This document shows positions 42,757 to 51,621 of a stretch of DNA of 64,000 nt, in pieces. The notes beneath the pieces are model-generated. The model had not been told where the DNA came from. It ran no database searches and worked only from the letters and a program-made list of their open reading frames with translations. How positions within the stretch are numbered: the stretch's first letter is position 1; the number at the start of each line of letters is the position of its first letter. The translations under genes were made by a program, and so were the position numbers. Source of the stretch: WFQV01 sp964611145 (GTDB taxonomy: Bacteria; Bacteroidota; Ignavibacteria; Ignavibacteriales; Melioribacteraceae); assembly GCA_964611145.1 (NCBI GenBank), contig CAZSYM010000008.1, positions 23,714 to 87,713 on the forward strand. Reading direction: 5' to 3'.

Positions 42757-44982
42757 GTGATTAAGAAAATTCTTGTATTCCTCTATATAATTTTTTTGCC
42801 GTTTGAACTCTCCGCTCAGAACACGGGAAAGCTAAGGGGGTTTTTGACCGATAAGGAAACCGGCGAGGCGTTGGCTTTCGGTAACGTTTTTATTAAGGAA
42901 TTGGGACTCGGAGCTTCTACGAATGCACAAGGATTGTATTTTATAACCGGCGTTCCGGGAGGAAAAACTTATACGGTTACTTATTCTTATGTGGGATATA
43001 AAACCGAGGAAGTGAAGGTTTTTATTGCCGCAAATAGAATAACTCAAGTTGATGTCGCTTTAACGCAATCGAGCGTGCAATTGGGGACGATTGAAAAAAT
43101 CGGGCGTAAGACGGTTGAAAAGAACGCGGCGGATATCGGCTTGCAAAGAATTACAGTGAAGCAATTGGAAACTATGCCCCAAAGCGTGGAAGCGGATATT
43201 TTCCGCACTATTCAAACCATGCCGGGTGTGCGTTATACGGGTGATATATCCGCACGGTATTACGTTCGTGGAGGTGCAAGTAATCAGAACCTCGTGCTTT
43301 TGAACGGTTCGCCTATTTATAATCCTTTCCATGCCTTCGGTATGTTTAGTGTGATTGACCCCGAGATAATGAACAGCGCGGAATTTTATAAAGGAGGTTT
43401 CCCCGCCGAGTACGGCGGGCGACTTTCTTCCATTTTGAAAATAAGTACAAAGGACGGAAACAAAAATCGCTTTTCCGCAAAAGGGGTGGCGAGTTTCTTA
43501 ACCGCAAAGGCTCTTTTGGAGGGTCCCATACCCCACGGCTCTTTTATCGTTTCGGGACGACGCACTTATTCCACGCGCGTTTTGAAAAAATTTCTGAACG
43601 GTAATCAACCGCCGTTTGAGTTTTATGATTTTTCCGCAAAACTTACTTATGCAAATCCCCATTTTATCCCCGGCTCCAAGTTTACAATACAAGGTTTTTC
43701 CAGCAAGGATAGACTCTTGAACGAAAATCTTTTGAGAGAAGATTTCAGTTGGACTAATAATATTTTTTCCTTCAATTGGTTCCAGATTTATACGGGACCC
43801 CTTTATTCGGATTTCACAATTTCGTTTAGCCAGTTTTTGGGAGAGTTGATACCGAATTTTAGTCGTGCACGTCCCAAGAAGAATAAATTGGACGATGTCT
43901 TTCTCCATATGAATTTTACTTATCTCTTCGATAACAAGAACGAAATTGAGTTCGGAATGGAGTTCCAGAGTCTTCACACGATTTTAAAGCAGGAAAATCA
44001 ATTCGGTATTCATACAAACATCGACAATTCGGGGGCTTATATCGGATTTTTCACGAAATATAAATTGTTGCAGTTCGAAACTTTCGGCGCCGATGTGGGG
44101 CTGCGCGCAAATCTGAAAGGGCTTACGAAGGCGGGGGATTTCTTTGTGGAACCCCGTGTGAATTTGACATACAATGTTTTCAATTGGTTAAAACTTAAAG
44201 CTTCGTGGGGAGTTTATCAGCAGGAAATTACCACGGTTTCCGAAGAGGCGGAGGTCATAACGCTTTTTGAGCCTTACATTATTATTCCCGATTATTTGCC
44301 GGTTTCCAGAGCGGTGCATTACATCGCTGGTTTGGAAATTCAGCCTCTTTTGAATTTGAAATTCAAAACGGAGGCTTATTATAAAAAATTGATTAATATT
44401 ACCGCCGTTAACGATAATAAAAAATTTCTTGAGGATAAAGATTTACTTTCCGCTCAAGGGGAAGCTTACGGTGCGGAATTTGAGTTGAATTATTCTAAAT
44501 CGCCTTTTCTGTTTTCCGCTTCCTATTCGCTTGCATGGGCATATAAGGTTATTAACGGTTGGCGCTACGTTCCTCGCTTCGATGCACGGCATTCCATTAA
44601 TTTGAGCTTGGGAGTGGATTTGGGTAAAGGCTGGAAAGCAAGTGCAATGTGGATTTTCGGTTCGGGACTGCCATATACGCAAATAATCGGTTATTACGAT
44701 AAACTTGCACTTGGGGATTTTCACAACGAATGGTATATATACGATTCTTATTTACCCTATGCGATTTTGGGAGATAGAAATCTCGGACGACTTCCCGATT
44801 ATCACCGTTTGGATTTTAGTATGTCGAAAAAGTTCGATTTTAATTTTGTTAAAATAGATTTGGATTTTAGTATTCTGAATGTTTACAACAGGAAAAATAT
44901 CTTTTATTTTCAAAGGGATACGGGGGAAATCGTAAATATGTTGCCATTTCTACCAACGGCTACAATCAAGGTGACCTTATGA
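42757..44982 (+). CDS. TonB-dependent receptor with N-terminal carboxypeptidase-like domain (copy 2)
   Basis: The 741-residue protein is paralogous to the 38742 receptor over its whole length: signal peptide ending LSAQ, GKLRGFLTDKETGEALAFGNV, plug sequences ISARYYVRGGASNQNLVLL and HAFGMFSVIDPEIMNSAEF, and barrel end FLPTATIKVTL. It starts at GTG after AATTAGGTAAAA and overlaps the following DUF4249 gene by ATGA, exactly as in copy 1. The shared plug argues for a common ligand class; barrel loops differ, so ligands may not be the same. Confidence 0.92.
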   Translation: MIKKILVFLYIIFLPFELSAQNTGKLRGFLTDKETGEALAFGNVFIKELGLGASTNAQGLYFITGVPGGKTYTVTYSYVGYKTEEVKVFIAANRITQVDVALTQSSVQLGTIEKIGRKTVEKNAADIGLQRITVKQLETMPQSVEADIFRTIQTMPGVRYTGDISARYYVRGGASNQNLVLLNGSPIYNPFHAFGMFSVIDPEIMNSAEFYKGGFPAEYGGRLSSILKISTKDGNKNRFSAKGVASFLTAKALLEGPIPHGSFIVSGRRTYSTRVLKKFLNGNQPPFEFYDFSAKLTYANPHFIPGSKFTIQGFSSKDRLLNENLLREDFSWTNNIFSFNWFQIYTGPLYSDFTISFSQFLGELIPNFSRARPKKNKLDDVFLHMNFTYLFDNKNEIEFGMEFQSLHTILKQENQFGIHTNIDNSGAYIGFFTKYKLLQFETFGADVGLRANLKGLTKAGDFFVEPRVNLTYNVFNWLKLKASWGVYQQEITTVSEEAEVITLFEPYIIIPDYLPVSRAVHYIAGLEIQPLLNLKFKTEAYYKKLINITAVNDNKKFLEDKDLLSAQGEAYGAEFELNYSKSPFLFSASYSLAWAYKVINGWRYVPRFDARHSINLSLGVDLGKGWKASAMWIFGSGLPYTQIIGYYDKLALGDFHNEWYIYDSYLPYAILGDRNLGRLPDYHRLDFSMSKKFDFNFVKIDLDFSILNVYNRKNIFYFQRDTGEIVNMLPFLPTATIKVTL

Positions 44983-45953
44983 AAAAAGTTTTTCTCCCGT
45001 CGATTTTGGTTTTGCTGGCGTTCTGGCTTGCGGCGTGCAACGAAGAACCCTTTAGTCCTAAGGGGGAATATCAGGAACGTTATGCGCTTTTCGGTATAAT
45101 GCGCGCGGATACGAATTTGCAAGTTGTAACCGTTACGAAAAGTTATGATGTGGAAGGGCTTAATCCTTTCGCAAACAAGAAAGACCCCTTTGTTAAAAAT
45201 TGTTTTATACGTATTTGGCGCGGAAAGGACGAGGTGCATATTTTGAGAGATTCCGTGACCGTGCGTACAATTGACAAACGCTACCCCGATTCGGCAAGGT
45301 TTTATTACACCGATAACTTGATTCCGAAAAAGGATGACGTCCTCGAAATAGAATGCCTTTTGCCTAACGGTCGGCGATTAAAGGCGAAGACGAAGGTTTT
45401 GAACCCGTGGGAGTTGGACGTTTCGCATACGGATAACATTTTTCCCAGCAAAGATAAACCGTATGTTATGCTTAGATGGCGCAGTTCCGTGCCCGATTTG
45501 GTTTACTCCCCTCGTGTAATGCTTTATTATGATAAGAAAATCAACGGGGTTTTTCATTTGGAAAAAGTGGATGTCCCGCTTACTTACACCGTTGATAACG
45601 GAAAGCGCGTGCCCGTCTATGCTCGCCCTTCGAACAATCTTTATTTGAAAATAGACACGTTGGCTATAGGAAATGTTCTGAGGGAGATTTCGAAGGACGA
45701 CCCCGTAAAATCGAATTATCGAATACGCGCCATAATAATTCACTTTTATATTTACGACCGCAATCTTTCCGCTTTTTATTCTTCTTCCCGAAAAATCGGC
45801 GATGAGTTTTCGGTTCGTGTTGACGAATTGGATTTTACTAATATCGAAGGTGGGTTTGGGGTTTTCGGTTCTTATACGGTTCAGAAATATGCGATTTTTA
45901 TCGATACGGAATATCTGTTGAAAATGGGTTATAGTTATTTGACGAGACCGTAA
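44979..45953 (+). CDS. DUF4249 lipoprotein (copy 2)
   Basis: The 324-residue protein has a lipobox (FWLAAC, Cys20) and the DUF4249 pattern: YALFGIMRADTNLQVVTVTKSY at the start and VRVDELDFTNIEGGFGVFGSY near the end. It overlaps the receptor gene by ATGA and is followed one base after its stop by a PEGA/propeller lipoprotein gene, so copy 2 of the module has an extra member. It would be anchored to the outer membrane beside the receptor. Confidence 0.88.
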   Translation: MKKVFLPSILVLLAFWLAACNEEPFSPKGEYQERYALFGIMRADTNLQVVTVTKSYDVEGLNPFANKKDPFVKNCFIRIWRGKDEVHILRDSVTVRTIDKRYPDSARFYYTDNLIPKKDDVLEIECLLPNGRRLKAKTKVLNPWELDVSHTDNIFPSKDKPYVMLRWRSSVPDLVYSPRVMLYYDKKINGVFHLEKVDVPLTYTVDNGKRVPVYARPSNNLYLKIDTLAIGNVLREISKDDPVKSNYRIRAIIIHFYIYDRNLSAFYSSSRKIGDEFSVRVDELDFTNIEGGFGVFGSYTVQKYAIFIDTEYLLKMGYSYLTRP

Positions 45954-45954
45954 G

Positions 45955-47451
45955 ATGAGGAGAAAAGATTTTTTCAAAATAGCGCTTCTTTTGATTCTTG
46001 CTCTGTCGTTGCAAAGATGCGACAAACCTTTAAGCGTGAGCCCGCCGATGACTCCCGTGCCAGTGGGGTATATTTACATTTCCTCGAATCCCGAAGGCGC
46101 TTTGATTTATGAGGACGGGAGGAATTCCGGCATGGTAACACCCGCCAGCTTGCCTTGGCTGGAGGAAAGGACATATATTTTTACTCTTAAGAAAAAGCTT
46201 TATAGAGACACTTCTTTTTCCGTAACCGTCGAGAATGGCGATTCTCATTATGTGTTTATCGATTATTTTAAGAACCCTCTTATGCGAGGCACGATTTATT
46301 GCAATACAAATGCTGATTCTTCTTTAATTTATTTTAACGATTCTTTGCTGTCGCATAAGACCCCATATAAGATAAAGGGAATTGTGCCCGGTTATTACGA
46401 AATTAAATATGAACGCGAAGGGTTTCGTAGCGATAGCATAACAGTTGCCGTTGAGAGCGGAAAAACCGCGGATGCTTCTTTGATGTTGAGAGATACTACC
46501 GTCTGGGTCGATTATACGGTTGCCACTTCCGGCTTACCGGATAATGCTATTACGGATGTTGCCGTGGATTCCGATAATGTGAAATGGATCGGCACGAATT
46601 CCTCTGGACTGGTTGCTTTCGACGGGAAGAATTGGACGGTTTACAATAGCTCTAATTCCGCTTTGCCCAATGATAATATCACAACCATTCTTGTTGATAA
46701 ACAAAATCGAGTGTGGGTCGGAACTTTGAACGGACTGGCGCTTATCGAAAACGGTTCATGGCAAGTTTTTAATTCGGAAAGCGGCGCTCCTTTCAGGTCC
46801 GATTATGTTACCGTTCTGGATGCGGAGGATGACGGTACGCTCTGGGTTGGCACCGATTACGGATTGCTTCGAAAAAGGGGATCCGCGTGGCGTTATTATC
46901 AACCTGGCAAGGACGGTTTGCCACATCGTTGGGTTTCCGGCTTGGCTCATGACAATTTCGGCAATATTTGGGTCGGCTCGAAAGGTTTGGGTTTGGCGGT
47001 GTTGCATCCCGACGGCACGTGGACAAAATACATAAACAAGTTTGATGTCAAAGGATTTCTCTATGCAGATATACCCAGTGCGACCGTCTCGGCGATAGCG
47101 GCCGAGGGAAATGTGGTTTGGATAGGTTTTTATCCCGACCCGAATACGAAGGAGGGAGGTTTGGTGAAATTCCATAACAATTCTTGGTATTCGAGCTATT
47201 CGCCTCTGCCCTCGAATGTGATAGCTTCTATTGATTTACATGTTGAGAAAGACGGAAGAACAAGGAAATGGGTCTCCACTAATCAAGGCGTTGTTACGTT
47301 TGTAACATGGGGTAATAGAAGGGAATATCGCTTGGCAAATACTCCGTTGTCTAATGAGAACATCAAAGGGATTGCTTACGATAAGAATACCGGTATAATT
47401 TGGGTCGCCACGTATGGCGGGGGATTGTACAAGTTTAAAAGCAATTATTGA
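45955..47451 (+). CDS. lipoprotein with PEGA-like and two-component-regulator propeller repeats
   Basis: The 498-residue protein has a lipobox-like signal (LSLQRC, Cys22). Two PEGA-like domains follow (about 33-97, GYIYISSNPEGALIYEDG, and about 103-178, GTIYCNTNADSSLIYFND), then six or so propeller repeats of the Reg_prop type, e.g. ITDVAVDSDNVKWIGTNSSGL, ITTILVDKQNRVWVGTLNGL, NFGNIWVGSKGLGL. Such propellers serve as ligand-sensing heads in Bacteroidota hybrid kinases, but here the protein ends without a kinase. It belongs to the operon of receptor copy 2. Its end overlaps the convergent patatin gene by 7 bases. Confidence 0.88.
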   Translation: MRRKDFFKIALLLILALSLQRCDKPLSVSPPMTPVPVGYIYISSNPEGALIYEDGRNSGMVTPASLPWLEERTYIFTLKKKLYRDTSFSVTVENGDSHYVFIDYFKNPLMRGTIYCNTNADSSLIYFNDSLLSHKTPYKIKGIVPGYYEIKYEREGFRSDSITVAVESGKTADASLMLRDTTVWVDYTVATSGLPDNAITDVAVDSDNVKWIGTNSSGLVAFDGKNWTVYNSSNSALPNDNITTILVDKQNRVWVGTLNGLALIENGSWQVFNSESGAPFRSDYVTVLDAEDDGTLWVGTDYGLLRKRGSAWRYYQPGKDGLPHRWVSGLAHDNFGNIWVGSKGLGLAVLHPDGTWTKYINKFDVKGFLYADIPSATVSAIAAEGNVVWIGFYPDPNTKEGGLVKFHNNSWYSSYSPLPSNVIASIDLHVEKDGRTRKWVSTNQGVVTFVTWGNRREYRLANTPLSNENIKGIAYDKNTGIIWVATYGGGLYKFKSNY

Positions 47452-48278
47452 TTTCTTGCAATAAATTTCTCAAGCTCTCTCTTTAATTTGCTTTTAAGAG
47501 GACGCGCCTGTTCGAAAATATCTCTAATCTTTTTGAACTCATGAACGCGAACATTGTTGATATTTGTATCGATGTAAATGTCAGGCGTGTGCCTTTTCAA
47601 TTTTTCCAAGATAATGGAGCGTTGCATTAGTGAAAAAGAGGCAAAAAGCAATTCGTAAACAGGAGGAATTTCCTTAAATTGCTTGGCTTTGTTGACCGTA
47701 ACATCCACTGCGACGGTAATATCGCATTCGTCGGAAATGACATCGTAGGGCAGGGGATTGCTCATTCCAGCATCCATTAGCATTTTCCCCTTGTATTCCA
47801 CGGGGGCAAAAAGTCCCGGAATGGCGTAACTTGCACGAATGGCGGTTAATAAATCTCCCTTTTCCAATATTTCCGCTTTGTTGTCAATAAAATCCGTAGC
47901 GATTATTTTCAACGGTATTTTTAGCTCCTCGAAGGTTTTTACGCCGAGTCTTTCCCCCATAAAATTTACGAATTTTTCTCCTTTAATAAACCCGCCTGTG
48001 GAAAGTTGAGGGTCAATAAAATTCATTGCCTTGAGTATTTCCGAGCGTTTGCGCAATTCCCAGAATTTGGCATCCTTGGTAAAAATTATCTCTTCTACGT
48101 TTTCTCTTATTTCCGAAGCGCTGACTCCGGCGGCGTAAGCCGCTCCGATTATTGCGCCGATACTCGAACCCGCGATGACGTTCGGTTTAATCCCGAGTTC
48201 GTCGAAGACTTCCAGGAAACAAATATGTGCCAAGCCTCTTGCGCCACCGGCTCCCAGCGCCAAACCTATTTTAAGCAT
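47445..48278 (-). CDS. patatin-like phospholipase family protein (RssA-like)
   Basis: The 277-residue product begins with the oxyanion loop GLALGAGGARGLAH and has the nucleophile elbow GSSIGAIIG (Ser about 41) and the catalytic Asp in DAGMSNPLP. All elements of the patatin Ser-Asp dyad are present, so it should hydrolyse acyl esters, probably phospholipids. No signal peptide, so it is cytosolic. The following (upstream on this strand) small membrane protein gene overlaps its start by 8 bases, forming a two-gene unit. Confidence 0.92.
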   Translation of the reverse strand: MLKIGLALGAGGARGLAHICFLEVFDELGIKPNVIAGSSIGAIIGAAYAAGVSASEIRENVEEIIFTKDAKFWELRKRSEILKAMNFIDPQLSTGGFIKGEKFVNFMGERLGVKTFEELKIPLKIIATDFIDNKAEILEKGDLLTAIRASYAIPGLFAPVEYKGKMLMDAGMSNPLPYDVISDECDITVAVDVTVNKAKQFKEIPPVYELLFASFSLMQRSIILEKLKRHTPDIYIDTNINNVRVHEFKKIRDIFEQARPLKSKLKRELEKFIARNQ

Positions 48279-48561
48279 TGTCCTGTTTTTCCGTTTTTTC
48301 GTTTTCTTTTTTCTTTTCCGATTTGTATTTCATATTTAAACGTAGCACGTAGAAAAGAAAAATAAAGGCGATGATGATTAACAGTGCAAAGGGGATGGAG
48401 CTTAGAATTACCATTAACCATTCGAAATCATGGCTTTGATTTGTTTCCGCCCAAATCTTTTTGAGGGCTAAATAATCGATGAAAAACCATGTGAGCGAGA
48501 GAATATTAACGACAAAGAGAAATATTCCCAAGTTCTTGATTTTTCTTATTAGCTTTTCCAT
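48271..48561 (-). CDS. small two-helix membrane protein, hypothetical
   Basis: The 96-residue product has two membrane helices (about 13-31, GIFLFVVNILSLTWFFIDY, and about 48-73, WLMVILSSIPFALLIIIAFIFLFYV) joined by a short loop and a highly charged C-terminal tail of Lys, Glu and Asn. It overlaps the patatin-like gene by 8 bases and lies upstream of it on the minus strand, so both are made from one mRNA. No known family recognised. An overlapping plus-strand frame (48479-48739) is a shadow. Confidence 0.75.
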   Translation of the reverse strand: MEKLIRKIKNLGIFLFVVNILSLTWFFIDYLALKKIWAETNQSHDFEWLMVILSSIPFALLIIIAFIFLFYVLRLNMKYKSEKKKENEKTEKQDNA

Positions 48562-48701
48562 TGCTTATATTCCCCGAAACTTGTTTACAAATATAGCGCT
48601 AAAAATCGAATTCTCTTGGGGGAATTTCTCGGAAGAAAAATTTACCCTCCAATTTTGTTCTCCGAATTTCTTGAATAATTCACCTTACGTGTTTATCTTA
48701 G

Positions 48702-48716
48702 TTAGACTTAATCTAA
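48702..48716 (+). promoter_or_regulatory. candidate DtxR/MntR-type operator upstream of feoAB
   Basis: The sequence TTAGACTTAATCTAA is an inverted repeat (TTAGA/TCTAA arms, five-base centre) 19 bases before the feoA ATG. DtxR-family metal repressors bind TTAGG-type palindromes upstream of iron genes, so a metal-dependent repression site is plausible. The match is to arms only. Confidence 0.45.
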
Positions 48717-48735
48717 ATAATTTTAGCAATATAAA

Positions 48736-48969
48736 ATGAAGGAAAAGATGAGAAGTGCGGCAAATATGCGTAGCGGAGAAAAGGCAAAGATAATTGATAT
48801 AGATTTGAATCATCCCGCCGCCCGAAGAATATTGGAATACGGCTTCACTCCCGGGCAGGAAATAGAACTTTTGGCAACTTCCGTTTTTAACGACCCGTTG
48901 GCTTTTGCGGTCAGGGGAACGATAATAGCCATGCGCAAAAGCGAGGCGGAATCGATTAAGGTCGCATGA
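48736..48969 (+). CDS. feoA: ferrous iron transport protein A
   Basis: The 77-residue product is an SH3-like FeoA domain: MRSGEKAKIIDIDLNHPAARRI with the usual LEYGFTPGQEIELL, then DPLAFAVRGTIIAMRKSEAESIKV. FeoA binds FeoB and supports ferrous iron uptake. Its stop overlaps the feoB start by 4 bases (ATGA at 48966-48969). Start chosen is the first ATG, preceded by an A/T-rich promoter-like region holding the palindrome described separately; a second Met at residue 5 is possible. Confidence 0.93.
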   Translation: MKEKMRSAANMRSGEKAKIIDIDLNHPAARRILEYGFTPGQEIELLATSVFNDPLAFAVRGTIIAMRKSEAESIKVA

Positions 48970-50957
48970 ATAAAGAACGTAATTTGAATCCGATTATTAC
49001 CCTCGTGGGACCCCCGAACTCGGGCAAAACCACTCTCTTTAATCTGCTCAGCGGAAAGAATTATAAAACCGTCAATTACCCCGGTTCCACTATCGAGTAT
49101 CATACGAGTGAAATAGATTCCAAGTTTGATTGCAAAGGAATGCTTTTGGACTCACCGGGAATCGTTAGCATTGTGCCTGGTTCACCGGACGAGGAAGTAA
49201 CGATTGATTCCCTTTTTTCCAATCCGAAATACGGAGTTCCCGATTTGCTTCTCGTTACGTTGGATAGTAGCCAACTTTCGCGACATTTGCTTTTGCTTAA
49301 GGAATTGATTTCGGCGAATTTCAAAGTGGTTGCCGTTCTGACTATGGGGGATATCCTGGCGGAGAAGGGATTTAAAATAAATACGGAAGTTTTGCGGGAA
49401 AAATTGGGGGTTGATGTCCTAAGCGTTGACCCGCGTAGGGAAGAAGACGCGGAAAAAGTAATAGAAATTGTGCGCAAAAATCTTGAAGGCGTTAAGAAAA
49501 ACCCCGACCGTGAGAGTGCCGAATTGTGGCGGGATTCGATTAATCTTATAGAGACGTTCAAAGAAATCGAGGAAATGGTAAGTCAAGCTCTTTTGCCTGT
49601 TAAGGAAGAAACATTCGGCGAGGTAAATTCCGAGGAAATAAATATTTTACCCGATAAACGAACGTTGAAAATAGATAAAGTCTTGCTTCATCCCGTTTGG
49701 GGATTGATTATTTTCTTTTTGGTGATGGCGCTGACTTTCATTTCGATTTTTTGGTTGGCTGTGCCTTTAATGGATTTGGTGGATTTAGCCTTTGCGGAAC
49801 TGAACCGATTGGTGTTTGAAATTTGGGGACATAATTGGCTGACGGAATTGATAGCCAACGGAGTGATAAACGGTACGGGAGCTGTAGCGATTTTCGTGCC
49901 GCAAATAATGATTCTCTTTTTAATTCTCGGATTTCTGGAAGATACGGGATATCTTGCCCGTAGCGCCATGTTAATTGACAAACCCCTCAGTAAAATTGGA
50001 TTGAACGGTCGCTCTTTTGTGCCTATGCTCTCGGGATTTGCGTGTGCTGTCCCCGCCATACTTGCGGCACGTACGATTCCGAACAGGCGGGAACGGATTC
50101 TTACGATTTTTATAATTCCATTAATCAGTTGCTCGGCGCGCTTGCCTGTTTATGTGCTTTTGCTTTCTTTCCTCACCCCTCACGATAAATTGTGGATTGC
50201 GGGAATAGGACTGGCGGTAATATACGTTTTCGGAATTGCTATGGCTTTGATTGTAGCGGCGGTAATCAATAAACTTAAAAAGAAAATAATTCGAGCGGAG
50301 GAAAGTACGGGATTTATTCTTGAATTACCTTCCTATAAAATCCCAACGATTTCTGTGGTGCTGAGGAATATGTACCTTAGTACCAGGACGTACATAAGCA
50401 AGGCGGGTCCGGTAATTCTTACTTTTTCATTGGTGATGTGGTTTTTGACGTATTTCCCGAATTACAATCCTCCTCTTGAAAAGGACGGCTTAACCCAAGC
50501 GCAATACGAGAAAAATCTTGCTTCTGCAAGATTAGCTGATTCTTATGCATCGGACTTGGGGAAAATAATAGAACCTTTGATGAAACCGCTGGGCTTGGAT
50601 TGGCGAGTGGGAGTTGCACTTGTTACCACCTTTGCGGCAAGAGAGGTTTTCGTAAGTTCTATGGCGTTGATTTTTAGCGTTACCACGGACGAAAATCGCC
50701 TGCAAAGTTCCATTATTTCCTCCATGCGAAATGCCAAAATTGCCGGTACGAACGAACCCCTCTTTACCACCTCGAAGGTAATAGGGCTAATAGTGTTTTT
50801 TATCATTGCCTTGCAATGTATTTCCACGTTGGCAATTTCCCGACAAGAGACGGGCGGTTGGAGAATTCCTCTTTTGCAACTTACCATTTACACTTCCCTT
50901 GCCTATTTTCTGGCTTTCCTTACCATTCACGGTTTGAACCTTTTGGGAGTGGCATAG
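48966..50957 (+). CDS. feoB: ferrous iron transporter B
   Basis: FeoB imports Fe(II) through the inner membrane. The 663-residue protein has a GTPase domain with G1 GPPNSGKTT (15-23) and G3 DSPG (62-65), then a membrane domain with the Cys-bearing motifs GFACAVPA and SCSARLPVY, which form the iron path. The usual NxxD (G4) reads TMGD at 126-129, i.e. Asn is replaced by Thr, and the segment DSSQLSRHL stands where DATNLERNL is usual. So the G-domain is unorthodox but the P-loop is intact. It is shorter than E. coli FeoB (773). It begins with ATGA overlap to feoA. Confidence 0.93.
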   Translation: MNKERNLNPIITLVGPPNSGKTTLFNLLSGKNYKTVNYPGSTIEYHTSEIDSKFDCKGMLLDSPGIVSIVPGSPDEEVTIDSLFSNPKYGVPDLLLVTLDSSQLSRHLLLLKELISANFKVVAVLTMGDILAEKGFKINTEVLREKLGVDVLSVDPRREEDAEKVIEIVRKNLEGVKKNPDRESAELWRDSINLIETFKEIEEMVSQALLPVKEETFGEVNSEEINILPDKRTLKIDKVLLHPVWGLIIFFLVMALTFISIFWLAVPLMDLVDLAFAELNRLVFEIWGHNWLTELIANGVINGTGAVAIFVPQIMILFLILGFLEDTGYLARSAMLIDKPLSKIGLNGRSFVPMLSGFACAVPAILAARTIPNRRERILTIFIIPLISCSARLPVYVLLLSFLTPHDKLWIAGIGLAVIYVFGIAMALIVAAVINKLKKKIIRAEESTGFILELPSYKIPTISVVLRNMYLSTRTYISKAGPVILTFSLVMWFLTYFPNYNPPLEKDGLTQAQYEKNLASARLADSYASDLGKIIEPLMKPLGLDWRVGVALVTTFAAREVFVSSMALIFSVTTDENRLQSSIISSMRNAKIAGTNEPLFTTSKVIGLIVFFIIALQCISTLAISRQETGGWRIPLLQLTIYTSLAYFLAFLTIHGLNLLGVA

Positions 50958-51048
50958 AATTAAATGTTTTTCTTTGAAACCTTTTCAAGTTCTATACATC
51001 AAACCCCACGATAAATTTAATTATTAACAAATTAAGAGAGATGTTAAA

Positions 51049-51417
51049 ATGATAGAACACCTGACAAAACAGACTTTTTTGGAAAAGGTTTTTGATTATG
51101 AGCACAAAACCGAATGGGAATATCAAGGCGACAAACCCGCCATCATAGATTTTTGGGCGGAATGGTGCCAGCCGTGTAAAATGATTGCCCCTGTTCTTGA
51201 AGAATTGGATAAAGAGTATGACGGTAAACTTCAGATTTACAAAGTTAATACAGAAATAGAGCAGGAATTGGCGGCGGCTTTTGGAATTAGAAGCATTCCT
51301 TCTTTGCTGTTTATTCCTCTTAACGATAAGCCCCAAATGGCGGTCGGTGCTTATCCGAAGGAAACTATGAAGAAAATAGTCGAGGAAGTACTTTTCCCGG
51401 CAAAAGTTTCGAATTAG
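51049..51417 (+). CDS. trxA: thioredoxin
   Basis: The 122-residue cytosolic protein has the thioredoxin fold with active site FWAEWCQPCK (Cys40, Cys43). The cis-Pro lies in RSIPSLLF. The active site has Gln in place of the usual Gly (CQPC, not CGPC), which should shift the redox potential. An N-terminal extension of ~15 residues precedes the first strand. The ATG follows AAGAGAGATGTTAAA. It has its own terminator. Role as a general disulfide reductase is likely; a protein-specific one is possible. Confidence 0.9.
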   Translation: MIEHLTKQTFLEKVFDYEHKTEWEYQGDKPAIIDFWAEWCQPCKMIAPVLEELDKEYDGKLQIYKVNTEIEQELAAAFGIRSIPSLLFIPLNDKPQMAVGAYPKETMKKIVEEVLFPAKVSN

Positions 51418-51437
51418 TTCCCATGAAATATTTTACT

Positions 51438-51468
51438 AAAGCCGGGTGTTTGTAGCCCGGCTTTTTTT
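51438..51468 (+). terminator. intrinsic terminator after thioredoxin
   Basis: Stem AAAGCCGGG/CCCGGCTTT (51438-51446 with 51456-51464), nine-base loop, run of seven T residues. Confidence 0.92.
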
Positions 51469-51621
51469 GTCTTTCCTCCCATTAAAATTCTTTAAAAAAG
51501 CGAGAAAAAAATTAAATATTTTCTTAAATTGTTAAGCTTTTTTCGGAAACTTTTTGGGGCGGTGGGAATCTAAAAGGAACGAAAAAGTTTTTTTACGTCA
51601 AACAACAAGAGGAGTAATAGA

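Noticed and set aside
48479..48739. 86-residue plus-strand frame before feoA
   Set aside because: Overlaps the supported small membrane protein gene on the other strand and the feoA promoter region; no ribosome binding site or family.
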